Origin: JACKCP01 sp051744925 | GTDB taxonomy: Bacteria; Desulfobacterota; Desulfobacteria; Desulfobacterales; JACKCP01 | Direction of reading: 5' to 3' | DNA: 21,347 nt | Assembly: GCA_051744925.1 (NCBI GenBank) | Contig: JBNJDM010000041.1 | Location: forward strand, 1-21,347 | Shown here: positions 7,792 through 15,746 of the stretch, piece after piece | Numbering within the stretch: the first letter of the stretch is position 1 | Layout: each line of letters opens with the position of its first letter | Translations under genes and position numbers: made by a program | The notes under the pieces: generated by a model | Database searches by the model: none | Seen by the model: the letters and a program-made list of their open reading frames with translations, nothing else | What the model was told of the DNA's origin: nothing

Positions 7792-9945
7792 TTAGAATAT
7801 TCCTGACTTAGCAGTCTGATAAAATACAACTGAAAGTATAAAAGCTATGGCTGTGTTTCCTATAACACCCAGGGCAGCCCATCTCCAGCCTATCTCTTTT
7901 GCTGTTGCAACAACAGTTACAAAACAGGGAGCATATAAAAGTACAAAAATCATAAGACTTATTGCAGTAATATAATCAAAATAAGGGTCTTTTACAAGTC
8001 TGTCAGAAAGCCCTGAAGGAGCCTCGGGATCTACTTCCCCAAGGGAATATGCAGTACCAAGTGTTGAAACAATAACCTCTTTTGCGCCAAAACCTCCCAC
8101 AAGAGCAATATTTGTTTTCCAGTCAAATCCTGCATACTGTGTTACAGGTGTTAAAAATGTTCCTATTCTTCCGGCTGTAGAATTTTTAAGAGATTCCTGG
8201 TTTTCTAAGTTTTCCACTTCCAGAAGTTTTGTATGAAGTTTTTCTGAATCATTGGAATACTGTGCAGATATTTCGTTTTTCATACTTTCAAATTCAGCAG
8301 TCTTTGTTTCAGGCAGACCCGGAAAAGTCATTGCAGCCCATATAACTATTGAAATTGCCAGAATAAAAGTTCCTGCTTTTTTAATATACTGCTTTGCCCT
8401 TTCCCATGTATGAAGAAGCACCCCTTTTAAAGTCGGTAGCCTGTATGGGGGAAGTTCCATTATAAAAGGTGTTGATTCTCCCTTGATTACTGTGGAACGA
8501 AGCAGTTTTGCGGTTAAAAGAGCTGCGGCCCATGCGCCGATAGTAATCCAGAACATTGCCATGGCTGCTTTTTCTCCGAAAAAAGCCCCGCATAAAAGAA
8601 CAAATACAGGAACTTTTGCTCCGCAGACTAAAAGAGGAGCTGTTAAAATTGTTGCTATTCTTTCCTTTTTACTTTTCAAAGTCCTTGCAGCCATAACACC
8701 CGGAACAGCGCATCCCCCCGGAATTCCGCCTGAAATTATAAAAGGCATTACTGAAGATCCGTGAAGTCCGAAGGTTTTAAAAATACGATCCAGCATATAT
8801 GCCATTCTTGCCATATAACCGGCATCTTCAAGAAAAGTTATCATAAAAAACATTACAGCTATTAAAGGAAGAAATCCAAGCACTCCTCCAACACCGTCTA
8901 TAACCCCTGAAACTAAAAGAGACTGAAGATGACCTTCAGGAATAACTGCAGCTGCCCCGTCACCAAGAAGTCCGATAAGAGATTCAAGCACTCCCATGGG
9001 AGCTTCTCCCAGGAAAAATGTAGCTTTAAAAAGAAGATAGAAAACTCCTATCATTATTACAGGGCCTGTTATTGAATGTGTAAGCACAGAATCTATTCTG
9101 TCGGAAATCTGATGCCTGTTTTCAGATTCTCTTGTATATCTTGTTGTCTGCTTTGCTATACCTGAAATATATCCATATCTTTTATCTGAAATTATTGTTT
9201 CAGGTTCAAGGTCGTAAAGATCAAGACTCTTTTTTCTCAGTTCATTAAATATTTTATCAATTTTTCCCTGTACATCAGCTTTACTTATCAGCTTTACAAT
9301 CTCAGGATCCTGTTCAATATATTTTAAAGCTGTCCATTTTGGTGGGTATTTCTGGGTTACTAAAGGGAAGTCTTTTATAATCTGTTCAATTTCTTTTATT
9401 GCACTGTCTATTAGATCTCCGTAAGAAATCTCAAATCCCTGGGTAGAAAATTCTCCGGAATCTATGCGGCTCAAAGCTTCTGATATCTCAGCCTTGCCTT
9501 TTCCTTCCCTTGCAACAGTAGGAATTACAGGAACACCAAGGAGTGAAGACAAAAGATTAGTATCAATTTCTATTCCTTCTTTTTCTGCTTCATCCATCAT
9601 ATTTACAGCCAGAAAAAGAGGAACCCCCAGTTCCAGAAACTGAATAGCAAGATAAAGATGCCTTTCAAGGTTTGTTGAATCAAGAATATCAAGAACTGCA
9701 AAATCGCGGTTATCAAGAAGAAAATCCCTTGCTGCTTTTTCCTCGGGAGAATATGCAGTAAGTGAATATGTACCCGGAAGGTCGGTAACATTTATAATTT
9801 TTTCCTTGTCTATCCACTTACCTTCTCTTTTTTCAACAGTAACTCCGGGATAATTTCCAACATGCTGTCTTGCACCTGTAAGTGCATTAAAAAGTGTTGT
9901 TTTGCCTGAATTGGGATTTCCGGCAAGCGCAAGAGATATGCTCAC
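7792..9945 (-). CDS. feoB: Ferrous iron transporter FeoB
   Basis: This 717-residue inner-membrane Fe(II) transporter has an N-terminal GTPase domain. G1 is GNPNSGKTT (9-17), the switch region is YPGVTVEKREG (32-42), G3 is DLPGTY (55-60), and G4 is NMMD (115-118). The helical GDI-like region follows at about 170-270, and membrane segments start near residue 290. Conserved membrane motifs are FLEDAGYMARMAYMLDR near 371-387, a Cys-containing gate GGCAVPGVMAARTL with C412, and APCFVTVVATAKE near the C-terminus. The start is a GTG (9943-9945) that overlaps the TGA of feoA as GTGA. It is preceded by GGGAGGTGA, one of the strongest ribosome binding sites in the window, which supports translational coupling. 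The length is normal for the family. Confidence 0.97.
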   Translation of the reverse strand: MSISLALAGNPNSGKTTLFNALTGARQHVGNYPGVTVEKREGKWIDKEKIINVTDLPGTYSLTAYSPEEKAARDFLLDNRDFAVLDILDSTNLERHLYLAIQFLELGVPLFLAVNMMDEAEKEGIEIDTNLLSSLLGVPVIPTVAREGKGKAEISEALSRIDSGEFSTQGFEISYGDLIDSAIKEIEQIIKDFPLVTQKYPPKWTALKYIEQDPEIVKLISKADVQGKIDKIFNELRKKSLDLYDLEPETIISDKRYGYISGIAKQTTRYTRESENRHQISDRIDSVLTHSITGPVIMIGVFYLLFKATFFLGEAPMGVLESLIGLLGDGAAAVIPEGHLQSLLVSGVIDGVGGVLGFLPLIAVMFFMITFLEDAGYMARMAYMLDRIFKTFGLHGSSVMPFIISGGIPGGCAVPGVMAARTLKSKKERIATILTAPLLVCGAKVPVFVLLCGAFFGEKAAMAMFWITIGAWAAALLTAKLLRSTVIKGESTPFIMELPPYRLPTLKGVLLHTWERAKQYIKKAGTFILAISIVIWAAMTFPGLPETKTAEFESMKNEISAQYSNDSEKLHTKLLEVENLENQESLKNSTAGRIGTFLTPVTQYAGFDWKTNIALVGGFGAKEVIVSTLGTAYSLGEVDPEAPSGLSDRLVKDPYFDYITAISLMIFVLLYAPCFVTVVATAKEIGWRWAALGVIGNTAIAFILSVVFYQTAKSGIF

Positions 9946-10190
9946 AGGTCACCTCCCTGTGGTTCAACCATGATAATATCAGCTTCATTGTTTCTAAGAG
10001 TAATTTTACAGTTTTTCAGCCTTAATGCTACAGGATCCTTTAAAGGTGCTCTTCCCTCAAGCCTGAACCATACACCTGAAAAAAGTCCGATATCTCTGAA
10101 TCTTCTTTCCATATCCTTACTTCCGTTAATCTTTTTTATAACTCCTGATGAATTCTTTTTCATCTTCCTTAAACAAACAAGTTCATCCAT
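9942..10190 (-). CDS. feoA: Ferrous iron transport protein FeoA
   Basis: The product has 82 residues and the small SH3-like FeoA fold: GVIKKINGSKDMERRFRDIG (residues 16-35 from this start), LFSGVWFRLEGRAPLKDPVALRLKNCKITLRNNEADIIMV. The pattern ..RR..DiGl..G......aPl.dPv...l.. is the FeoA signature. FeoA is thought to bind the cytoplasmic side of FeoB and tune its activity. The frame is open further upstream to 10259. I place the start at 10190 because GGAG lies 6 nt before that ATG and a promoter lies at 10231-10259, inside the longer version. It overlaps feoB by 4 bp. Confidence 0.93.
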   Translation of the reverse strand: MDELVCLRKMKKNSSGVIKKINGSKDMERRFRDIGLFSGVWFRLEGRAPLKDPVALRLKNCKITLRNNEADIIMVEPQGGDL

Positions 10191-10230
10191 TTTTATCTCC
10201 ATTTTTTTGGTGTGCCTAAAATTAAAAAAG

Positions 10231-10259
10231 AAACTAAACTTATTTGTTAGCCCTGTCAA
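10231..10259 (-). promoter_or_regulatory. Probable sigma-70 promoter of feoAB
   Basis: On the minus strand a perfect TTGACA (10254-10259) is followed, after 17 bp, by TAGTTT (10231-10236). Transcription would start near 10224, about 34 nt before the feoA ATG. The -35 is consensus and the -10 is poor. Confidence 0.5.
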
Positions 10260-10287
10260 ACATTTTTTGAAACTACTTCCTTTTTTA

Positions 10288-10302
10288 GCATAATCATTTT
10301 CA
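10288..10302. promoter_or_regulatory. Fur-box-like 15-mer in the feoA/RND divergent spacer
   Basis: On the minus strand the site reads TGAAAATGATTATGC. Against the 7-1-7 Fur consensus TGATAATNATTATCA it matches 11 of 14 defined positions. It lies about 30 bp upstream of the proposed feoA -35 and 95 bp before the RND adaptor ATG, so it could serve either side. Iron control is inferred from the match and the feoAB context. Confidence 0.45.
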
Positions 10303-10396
10303 GATTGCTGCTTTTATAAATTTAATCTGTATAAAATCATTTTAATAAGATATTATGCCTGAATTAAAATCAGTATCACTTACAGGAAAGAAAAAA

Positions 10397-11584
10397 ATGC
10401 CAGCACAGGAAACAAAAATAAAAGCTTCACATATAATAATTCAGCTCATAATCTTTGCTCTTTTAATAGCGGCAGGATATGCAGGCTTTAAATTTTTTAC
10501 AGAAAACAAACCTGAAGTCGGTAAAAAAGGGCCAAAAAAACCAAAACCTGTTTATGTTGAAGTAAAACAATTTCCTCAAAAAAATGAAGAACTTATTATT
10601 GATGCAATGGGAGAAGTCTATCCTGAAAAAGAGATATCTCTGAGACCTTCAGTTACCGGAGAAATCACTCAGGTTTCAGAAAATTTCTATCCCGGAGGAC
10701 TTGTTAAAAAAGGAGAAATCCTTGTTAAAATAGATCAAAGAGATTATCTCACAAGAGTTAACAAATACAGGGCAGCCGTAAAAAAAGCCCGGGCCGCACT
10801 TAATCTTGAATCAGGCCAGCAGGAAAGTGCTGCAAAAGAGCTTGAAATGTACAAAAATCAAAACAGATCACCCTTAAAAAACAAAAATCTTGCATTAAGA
10901 AAACCTCAGCTTCAGTCAGCACAGGCTGATCTTGAATCTGCAAAAGCCGATCTTGAACAGGCAGAAATTGATCTGGCAAAAACAGTTATAAAAGCTCCTT
11001 TTGACGCTGTAATTGTTGAAACAAATGCAAATACCGGTTCATATGTATCAGCCCAGGAAAACCTTGCCACACTTTACGGAACCTCAAAATACAGAGTAAA
11101 AGCCTATGTTCCTTCAGACCGTGTAAACAGACTGTATCAACAAAACAATAAAACAAAAGCAGAAGTAACGTCCCAGACAAACAAAACTTCAAGAACAGGA
11201 TATTTAAAATCTGTTACAGGTAAAATCACACAAGATTCCAGAATGGCTGAGGTTTTAATAGAAGTTGATGATCCCCTTGGAATTAAAGAAAACAAACCTC
11301 CCCTGCTTTCGGGAGACTATGTTTCAGTTTCAATAAAAGCAGATGTTTTTAAAGATGTAATTTCCGTTCCGAGAAAATATGTCCGCGACAACAATTATTT
11401 ATGGATATTCAATAATAAAAAGCTTGAAATAAGAAAAATCGATATTTTGTGGAAAAACAGCAAAAATGTTCTTATCCGCGACTCCCTTGATCCTGAAGAT
11501 AAAGTTATAACATCAGCAATTTCAGTACCTGTGGAAGGAATGCCGCTTTTTCTAAGTCCCGGAAAAGAGGATGAAAAAGGTTAA
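10397..11584 (+). CDS. RND efflux periplasmic adaptor (HlyD/MFP family)
   Basis: The product has 395 residues from this start. A single N-terminal membrane anchor (IIIQLIIFALLIAAGYAGF) is followed by a barrel-sandwich/lipoyl half (EISLRPSVTGEITQVS, GGLVKKGEILVKID), an alpha-helical hairpin of Ala/Glu/Lys heptads (about residues 120-200), the second lipoyl half (KTVIKAPFDAVIVETNANTG), and a beta-barrel ending in SGDYVSVSI. Adaptors bridge the inner-membrane RND pump and an outer-membrane TolC-type channel. The frame is open to an ATG at 10355, but the ATG at 10397 has AGGAA 8 nt upstream while the 10355 ATG has none, so I prefer 10397. The stop is 3 bp before the permease ATG, a clear operon. 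No outer-membrane factor gene lies nearby. Confidence 0.9.
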   Translation: MPAQETKIKASHIIIQLIIFALLIAAGYAGFKFFTENKPEVGKKGPKKPKPVYVEVKQFPQKNEELIIDAMGEVYPEKEISLRPSVTGEITQVSENFYPGGLVKKGEILVKIDQRDYLTRVNKYRAAVKKARAALNLESGQQESAAKELEMYKNQNRSPLKNKNLALRKPQLQSAQADLESAKADLEQAEIDLAKTVIKAPFDAVIVETNANTGSYVSAQENLATLYGTSKYRVKAYVPSDRVNRLYQQNNKTKAEVTSQTNKTSRTGYLKSVTGKITQDSRMAEVLIEVDDPLGIKENKPPLLSGDYVSVSIKADVFKDVISVPRKYVRDNNYLWIFNNKKLEIRKIDILWKNSKNVLIRDSLDPEDKVITSAISVPVEGMPLFLSPGKEDEKG

Positions 11585-11587
11585 AAT

Positions 11588-14500
11588 ATGGAAAATAATC
11601 TTTCAAAAGGTCCTCTTGCATGGATGGCCGGAAATTCTGTTGCTGCAAACCTTTTAATGTTTCTCCTGCTTGTGGGCGGTCTTATAATGGGACTTAACAC
11701 AAAACAGGAAGTCTTTCCCGAATTTTCAACAGACACAGTAATTGTTTCTGTATCATATCCCGGCGCAAGTCCTGAAGAGGTTGAAAAAGGTATTATTCTT
11801 CCGGTTGAAGAAGCTGTAGAAGGCCTTGAAGGTATAGATGAAATAAGATCAACTGCATCTGAGGGAAGAGGAACTGTAAGAATAGAGGCTCTTGATTCAA
11901 CAGACATAATAAAGCTCTGGCAGGAAACAGAAACAGAAGTAGACAGAATTACATCTTTTCCGGATGATGCAGAAGATCCTGAAGTATCAATTGCAGAAAG
12001 AAAAAGAGGAACTGTAGACCTTATACTTGCAGGAGATGAAAACGACTTTATTTTAAGAGACACTGCAGAACAGGTCAAAGACAAGCTTTTAAACAGTCCG
12101 GATATAACCCAGGTAGAACTAAGCGGAGCCAGAGACAGGGAAATTCACATAGAAGTTCCCAAAGACAATCTCAGAAAATACAACCTTACAATAGATGATA
12201 TTTCTGCAAAAATTAGAAGTTTTTCCACTGAAGTCGGAGCCGGAAATATTGAAGCAGAAGGCGGTGATATTCTTGTCAGGATTAAAGAGCTTAAAGAGAC
12301 TGCAGAAGAATATGCAAAAATTCCTGTAATAGTAACCGGCACAGGCTCAAAAGTTTTACTCGGCGACATAGCATCGGTAAGCGAAGGTTTTGAGGAATCA
12401 AGAATAAGTGCAGGTTTCAACGGGAAAAATGCACTTCTCATAGATGTATACAGAATAGGAGACCAGACTCCCGGAGAAGTTGCAGACGCTGTAAAAAAAG
12501 TTATGAAGGATATAAACAAAGAGCTTCCCGGAGATCTTGAATTAAACATACTAAGAGACCGGTCAGATATCTTTTTGCAAAGAGCTCAGCTCCTTTTGAA
12601 AAATGCTTTTATAGGTCTTGGACTTGTTTTTATACTTCTGGCTGTTTTTCTTGAAATCAGACTGGCATTCTGGGTAAGTTTGGGAATTCCCATATCATTT
12701 TTAGGTTCTTTTCTTATTTTTCCTTTTACAGACTTCAGCATTAATATGATTACAATGTTTGCATTTATTGTAACTCTTGGAATTGTTGTTGATGATGCAA
12801 TAGTTGTGGGTGAAAATATATACTTCAACAGAAGAAGAGGCCTTTCTTTTGCCAAAGCATCATTACTGGGAGTCAAGGAAGTTGCAATGCCTGTTACTTT
12901 CAGTGTTATAACAAATATTGTAGCTTTTATGCCTATGTATTTTATTCCCGGAATAATGGGAAAAATATTTAAATTCATACCTGTTGTGGTAGCAAGCGTA
13001 TTTTTTATATCCCTTATTGAAAGCCTTTTGATTATACCTGCTCACCTCGGTCATCAGAAAGAAGGTTTTAAAAAAGGTCTTTTGTATCTTATTGCAGATT
13101 ACCAGAACAGATTCAGCACAAAATTTGAAAGGTTTATAGAAAAAGTATACGGCCCTTTTTTAAAATTCTGCATAAAATACAGATACTGCATAATAGGAAT
13201 ATCTACAGCTGTACTTCTTGTGACAGCCGGATATGTTAAATCGGGCAGAATGGGAATGAGCCTTTTTCCTTCAGTTGAATCCGATTATGCTTATGCATCT
13301 GCTGTACTTCCTGTAGGCTCTCCTGACTCAAAAGCAAAAGAAGTGGAAAAAATACTTTTAAACTCTGCTGAAAAGGTAATTTCTGAAAACGGAAATCAAG
13401 AGCTTTCACAAGGAGTATTTTCTCTTATAAATGAAAATGAAGTAAGCATCCGGGTATATCTTACAGCTGCTGACAAAAGGCCTGTAAGCACAACATTCTT
13501 TTCTCAAAAATGGAGGGAATATACAGGTAATATAACAGGACTTGAAACCCTGAATTTTGAATCAGACAGAGGCGGTCCCGGATCAGGAAAAGGTGTTACT
13601 GTAAGATTAAGCCATCCTGACAAGGATATTCTTGAAAAAGCAGGAGAAGAACTTGCTGACCAGCTTTCATTATATGACGGAGTAACAGATATTGACGACG
13701 GCTCTGCAAGCGGTAAAAAGCAGATAGACATAAAAATTCTTCCTGCAGGAGAAAGAATGGGACTTGCTCCTGCTGAAACAGGAAGACAGATCAGAAATGC
13801 TCTTCACGGAAAAGAAGCTGTATCCTTTTTAAGGCAGAGAGATGAAATAAGTGTTGTTGTAAAACTTCCGCCTGAAGAAAGGGATTTTGAGTCTACTTTA
13901 GAAGATCTTGTTTTAAATGCACCAGGAGGAGAGATTCTTTTAAGGGATGCTGCCCAAATGACCTATTCAAAAGCTTTTACATCAATTTCAAGGGAAGAAG
14001 GCAAAAGGGTTGTTTCTGTTACAGCAAATATTTTTCCAAAAGAAAAAACCGAAAACCTTTTAACAAGTCTCAGAACTGAAAATCTTCCTGAACTTATGGA
14101 AAAATACCCTTCTCTTTCCTACAGTTTTCAGGGACGTCAGGCTGAAATAAAGGACAGTGTTTCAAGTCTTATATCAGGGCTTCTTTTTGCACTGCTTGTA
14201 ATTTACGCTCTTCTTGCTGTACCTTTTAAAAGTTACTTCCAGCCTGTTATTATAATGCTTTGTATACCTTTCGGATTAGTCGGAGCAGTAGTGGGACACC
14301 TTATAATGGGATATTCTTTAAGCGTAATGAGTCTTTTTGGTATAGTTGCCCTTTCAGGTGTTGTAGTAAACGGCTCTCTTGTTCTGATAGACCTTACAAA
14401 CCGCAAAACAAGACTTGGAGAAACTATTACCCGGGCAATTCAGGAAGCTGCAAAGCAAAGATTCAGACCGATAATGCTTACAACCCTTACAACTTTCTGC

Positions 14501-14704
14501 GGTCTGATGCCTATGATTCTTGAAACTTCAAGACAGGCAAGATTTTTAATACCAATGGCAATCTCACTTGGATTTGGAATCTTGTTTGCCACATGCATAA
14601 CACTTATAATGGTACCCTGTTTTTATCTTATGACAGAAGATATTAAAGCTTTTTTTGCTCTTATTTCCCAAAAAATCAAACCTGCTTCTGATCATCAGGA
14701 ATAG
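11588..14704 (+). CDS. RND family efflux permease (AcrB-like, HAE1 type)
   Basis: This 1038-residue inner-membrane proton-driven drug/metabolite exporter has the usual RND length and layout. TM1 is at about 19-36. The first porter loop starts with QEVFPEFSTDTVIVSVSYPGASPEEVE, and TM2-TM6 follow from about 337. TM4 holds GIVVDDAIVVGEN with the proton-relay pair D402/D403. A second porter loop (from about 552) and TM8-TM12 follow, including FGIVALSGVVVNGSLVLIDL and RPIMLTTLTTFCGLMPM. AAGG lies 7 nt upstream of the ATG. It is probably the second gene of a two-gene operon with the adaptor. Substrate unknown. The last 23 bp plus the TAG stop form the left copy of a 26-bp direct repeat (right copy at 16049-16074). 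Confidence 0.95.
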   Translation: MENNLSKGPLAWMAGNSVAANLLMFLLLVGGLIMGLNTKQEVFPEFSTDTVIVSVSYPGASPEEVEKGIILPVEEAVEGLEGIDEIRSTASEGRGTVRIEALDSTDIIKLWQETETEVDRITSFPDDAEDPEVSIAERKRGTVDLILAGDENDFILRDTAEQVKDKLLNSPDITQVELSGARDREIHIEVPKDNLRKYNLTIDDISAKIRSFSTEVGAGNIEAEGGDILVRIKELKETAEEYAKIPVIVTGTGSKVLLGDIASVSEGFEESRISAGFNGKNALLIDVYRIGDQTPGEVADAVKKVMKDINKELPGDLELNILRDRSDIFLQRAQLLLKNAFIGLGLVFILLAVFLEIRLAFWVSLGIPISFLGSFLIFPFTDFSINMITMFAFIVTLGIVVDDAIVVGENIYFNRRRGLSFAKASLLGVKEVAMPVTFSVITNIVAFMPMYFIPGIMGKIFKFIPVVVASVFFISLIESLLIIPAHLGHQKEGFKKGLLYLIADYQNRFSTKFERFIEKVYGPFLKFCIKYRYCIIGISTAVLLVTAGYVKSGRMGMSLFPSVESDYAYASAVLPVGSPDSKAKEVEKILLNSAEKVISENGNQELSQGVFSLINENEVSIRVYLTAADKRPVSTTFFSQKWREYTGNITGLETLNFESDRGGPGSGKGVTVRLSHPDKDILEKAGEELADQLSLYDGVTDIDDGSASGKKQIDIKILPAGERMGLAPAETGRQIRNALHGKEAVSFLRQRDEISVVVKLPPEERDFESTLEDLVLNAPGGEILLRDAAQMTYSKAFTSISREEGKRVVSVTANIFPKEKTENLLTSLRTENLPELMEKYPSLSYSFQGRQAEIKDSVSSLISGLLFALLVIYALLAVPFKSYFQPVIIMLCIPFGLVGAVVGHLIMGYSLSVMSLFGIVALSGVVVNGSLVLIDLTNRKTRLGETITRAIQEAAKQRFRPIMLTTLTTFCGLMPMILETSRQARFLIPMAISLGFGILFATCITLIMVPCFYLMTEDIKAFFALISQKIKPASDHQE
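14679..14704 (+). repeat. 26-bp direct repeat, left copy (3' end of the RND permease gene)
   Basis: The repeat begins AACCTGCTTCTG and ends CATCAGGAATAG. It is identical over 26 bases to 16049-16074 and differs on both sides of the match. Here it codes for the last residues of the permease (PASDHQE) and ends exactly at the TAG stop. Confidence 0.9.
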
Positions 14705-14778
14705 TTTCTCCCTGCCCTTTACCTGCAAATACCTGAGTTACATTCCCAGGCAGGAGCTCTGCTATTTACCCATAAATA

Positions 14779-15029
14779 TTTTTTGCCGCGAATTAACCGA
14801 ATAAACGCTAATAAAACCGCTTTTTTGAAAAAGAGCTCCACAGCATTAATATTGTATGGGTTCCCTGAAAGGGAAATGTCATATAGCCGGTGGTTTTAAC
14901 CACCGGTATGATTGTTTTTACCATAGTCCTGAAAGGACGGCGTATTAATAATAATATCGGATTTAAATGGTTCCCGGATTTTTAGGGCTTTGCAAAAAGC
15001 CATATTAGCGTAAATTAGCGGCAAAAAAA
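14779..15029. repeat. Three-hairpin element bounded by imperfect inverted repeats
   Basis: The left end starts TTTTTTGCCGCGAATTAA (14779) and contains ACGCTAAT (14805-14812). The right end, read on the opposite strand from 15029, is TTTTTTTGCCGCTAATTT followed by ACGCTAAT. Inside are TTCCCT-GAA-AGGGAA (14861-14875), CCGGTGGTT-TT-AACCACCGG (14887-14906) and GTCCT-GAA-AGGAC (14926-14938). The first and third share the core CCTGAAAGG. No protein is encoded. It may be a non-autonomous mobile element or a structured RNA. Confidence 0.55.
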
Positions 15030-15107
15030 CATATATAAGCAGGCAAGCTTTCCTTTCCGCTGCCACAACCTCTTAAAAAATAAATACATAAAGATATCAG
15101 ATAATTA

Positions 15108-15137
15108 CATTCCCAAGCAGGAGCTTGGGAACGAGCC
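15108..15137. repeat. REP-like palindrome, complete copy 1
   Basis: TTCCCAAGC (15110-15118), loop AGGA, then GCTTGGGAA (15123-15131), followed by CGAGCC. It has the same architecture as 16083-16113 and 16455-16489. Confidence 0.85.
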
Positions 15138-15184
15138 CAAAACATGTTTAAAATTTAAGCGTTTTAAGCTTTAAATTCCGTGTT

Positions 15185-15238
15185 TTCAGTGTCTTCCGTG
15201 GTTATAAAATACTTGATTAACCACAGAAACACACTGAA
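15185..15238. repeat. Extended imperfect hairpin
   Basis: Outer arms TTCAGTGT (15185-15192) and ACACTGAA (15231-15238) and inner arms GTGGTTA (15198-15204) and TAACCAC (15218-15224) pair perfectly. A TTC/GAA step and mismatches lie between them, and the loop is 13 nt. No U-run follows, so it looks like a dispersed repeat and not a terminator. Confidence 0.6.
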
Positions 15239-15318
15239 TTTCACTGAAAAAAATTCACTTGTCTGCTAGCCTGTATTTTATGTGACCAGGTATTAAATTG
15301 CCAGTGTTTGCTTGAGAA

Positions 15319-15389
15319 ATTAGTTTGGAATGATATGCTTGAATGAATTTCGTGGTTAAAGGGCATAACAGGTGCTTGGGAACGAGCCC
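15319..15389 (+). repeat. Composite dispersed repeat (inverted copy at 21280-21347)
   Basis: Positions 15319-15365 match the reverse complement of 21301-21347 at 42 of 47 bases, with the core TTTGGAATGATATGC and TGAATGAATTTCGT. Each copy is followed after a few bases by half of the REP palindrome (TTGGGAACGAGC), so the two parts travel as one unit. Confidence 0.8.
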
Positions 15390-15530
15390 GAACTCCTTTT
15401 TTGAGTATTACCCAGTTAAAAAAATATATCAATTTTCAAAATCCGTTGTCACTTAAGGACTTTTTTAGTAATAAGATTATTGTATTGATTACTTTGGAGT
15501 TATTCAGAAAAAAACCAAATAATATATATT

Positions 15531-15542
15531 GGTTAGCCTATT
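15531..15542 (+). repeat. 12-bp inverted repeat, left arm, flanking the TA pair
   Basis: GGTTAGCCTATT is perfectly complementary to AATAGGCTAACC at 16041-16052. It lies 18 bp upstream of the antitoxin start. Similarity does not extend beyond 12 bp on either side. Confidence 0.75.
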
Positions 15543-15560
15543 AAATTGAGAGGTGATTAT

Positions 15561-15746
15561 ATGCCTTCAGTAAAAGAACAGATGAGTAAAATCATCCAAG
15601 AACAGCCTGACGATAGTTCTTACGATGAAGTTTTTCGTGAGCTGGCCTTTGCTCGAATGGTTGATCGTGGCATTGAGGACTCCGATGCAAAAAGGACAAT
15701 CAGCAATGCAGAGATAAAGCATAGAATTAAAACATGGCAGAAATAA
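15561..15746 (+). CDS. Antitoxin of a ParE/RelE-type toxin-antitoxin module
   Basis: The product has 61 residues, beginning MPSVKEQMSKIIQEQPDDSS and continuing YDEVFRELAFARMVDRGIEDSDAKRTISNAEIKHRI. The pattern 'sv.e.....i..qPddsSydEi...l.....v.rGl.D...gr.is.eE...ri..W' is that of small antitoxins paired with ParE/RelE toxins. They bind the toxin through the C-terminal part and usually repress their own promoter. The frame is open to 15546, but GAGAGGTGA sits 5 nt before the ATG at 15561, which decides the start. The stop overlaps the toxin start by 13 bp, the usual coupled arrangement. The base composition is visibly less AT-rich than the neighbouring genes, in line with recent transfer. Confidence 0.85.
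   Translation: MPSVKEQMSKIIQEQPDDSSYDEVFRELAFARMVDRGIEDSDAKRTISNAEIKHRIKTWQK

Larger units (their letters stand above)
14705..15530. other. Gene-poor repeat-rich stretch between the RND operon and the TA pair
   Basis: About 830 bp with no credible gene. In order it holds a degenerate half REP at 14741-14758 (CATTCCCAGGCAGGAGCT), a three-hairpin element bounded by inverted repeats (14779-15029), a complete REP palindrome at 15108-15137, an extended hairpin at 15185-15238, and a composite repeat at 15319-15389. The short open frame on the minus strand at 15241-15432 crosses these repeats and is not supported. Confidence 0.75.

Noticed and set aside
10355..10396. Upstream ATG as the start of the RND adaptor
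   Set aside because: In frame, but it has no ribosome binding site, while the ATG at 10397 has AGGAA at good spacing and is directly followed by the membrane anchor. It cannot be fully excluded.
11581..12549. Two long minus-strand open frames (167 and 134 residues)
   Set aside because: They lie wholly antisense to the RND permease and are strongly Ser/Thr/Pro-biased. No domain and no ribosome binding site is evident.
15241..15432. 63-residue minus-strand open frame
   Set aside because: It crosses the composite repeat and a half REP; its peptide follows repeat sequence and shows no protein family pattern.
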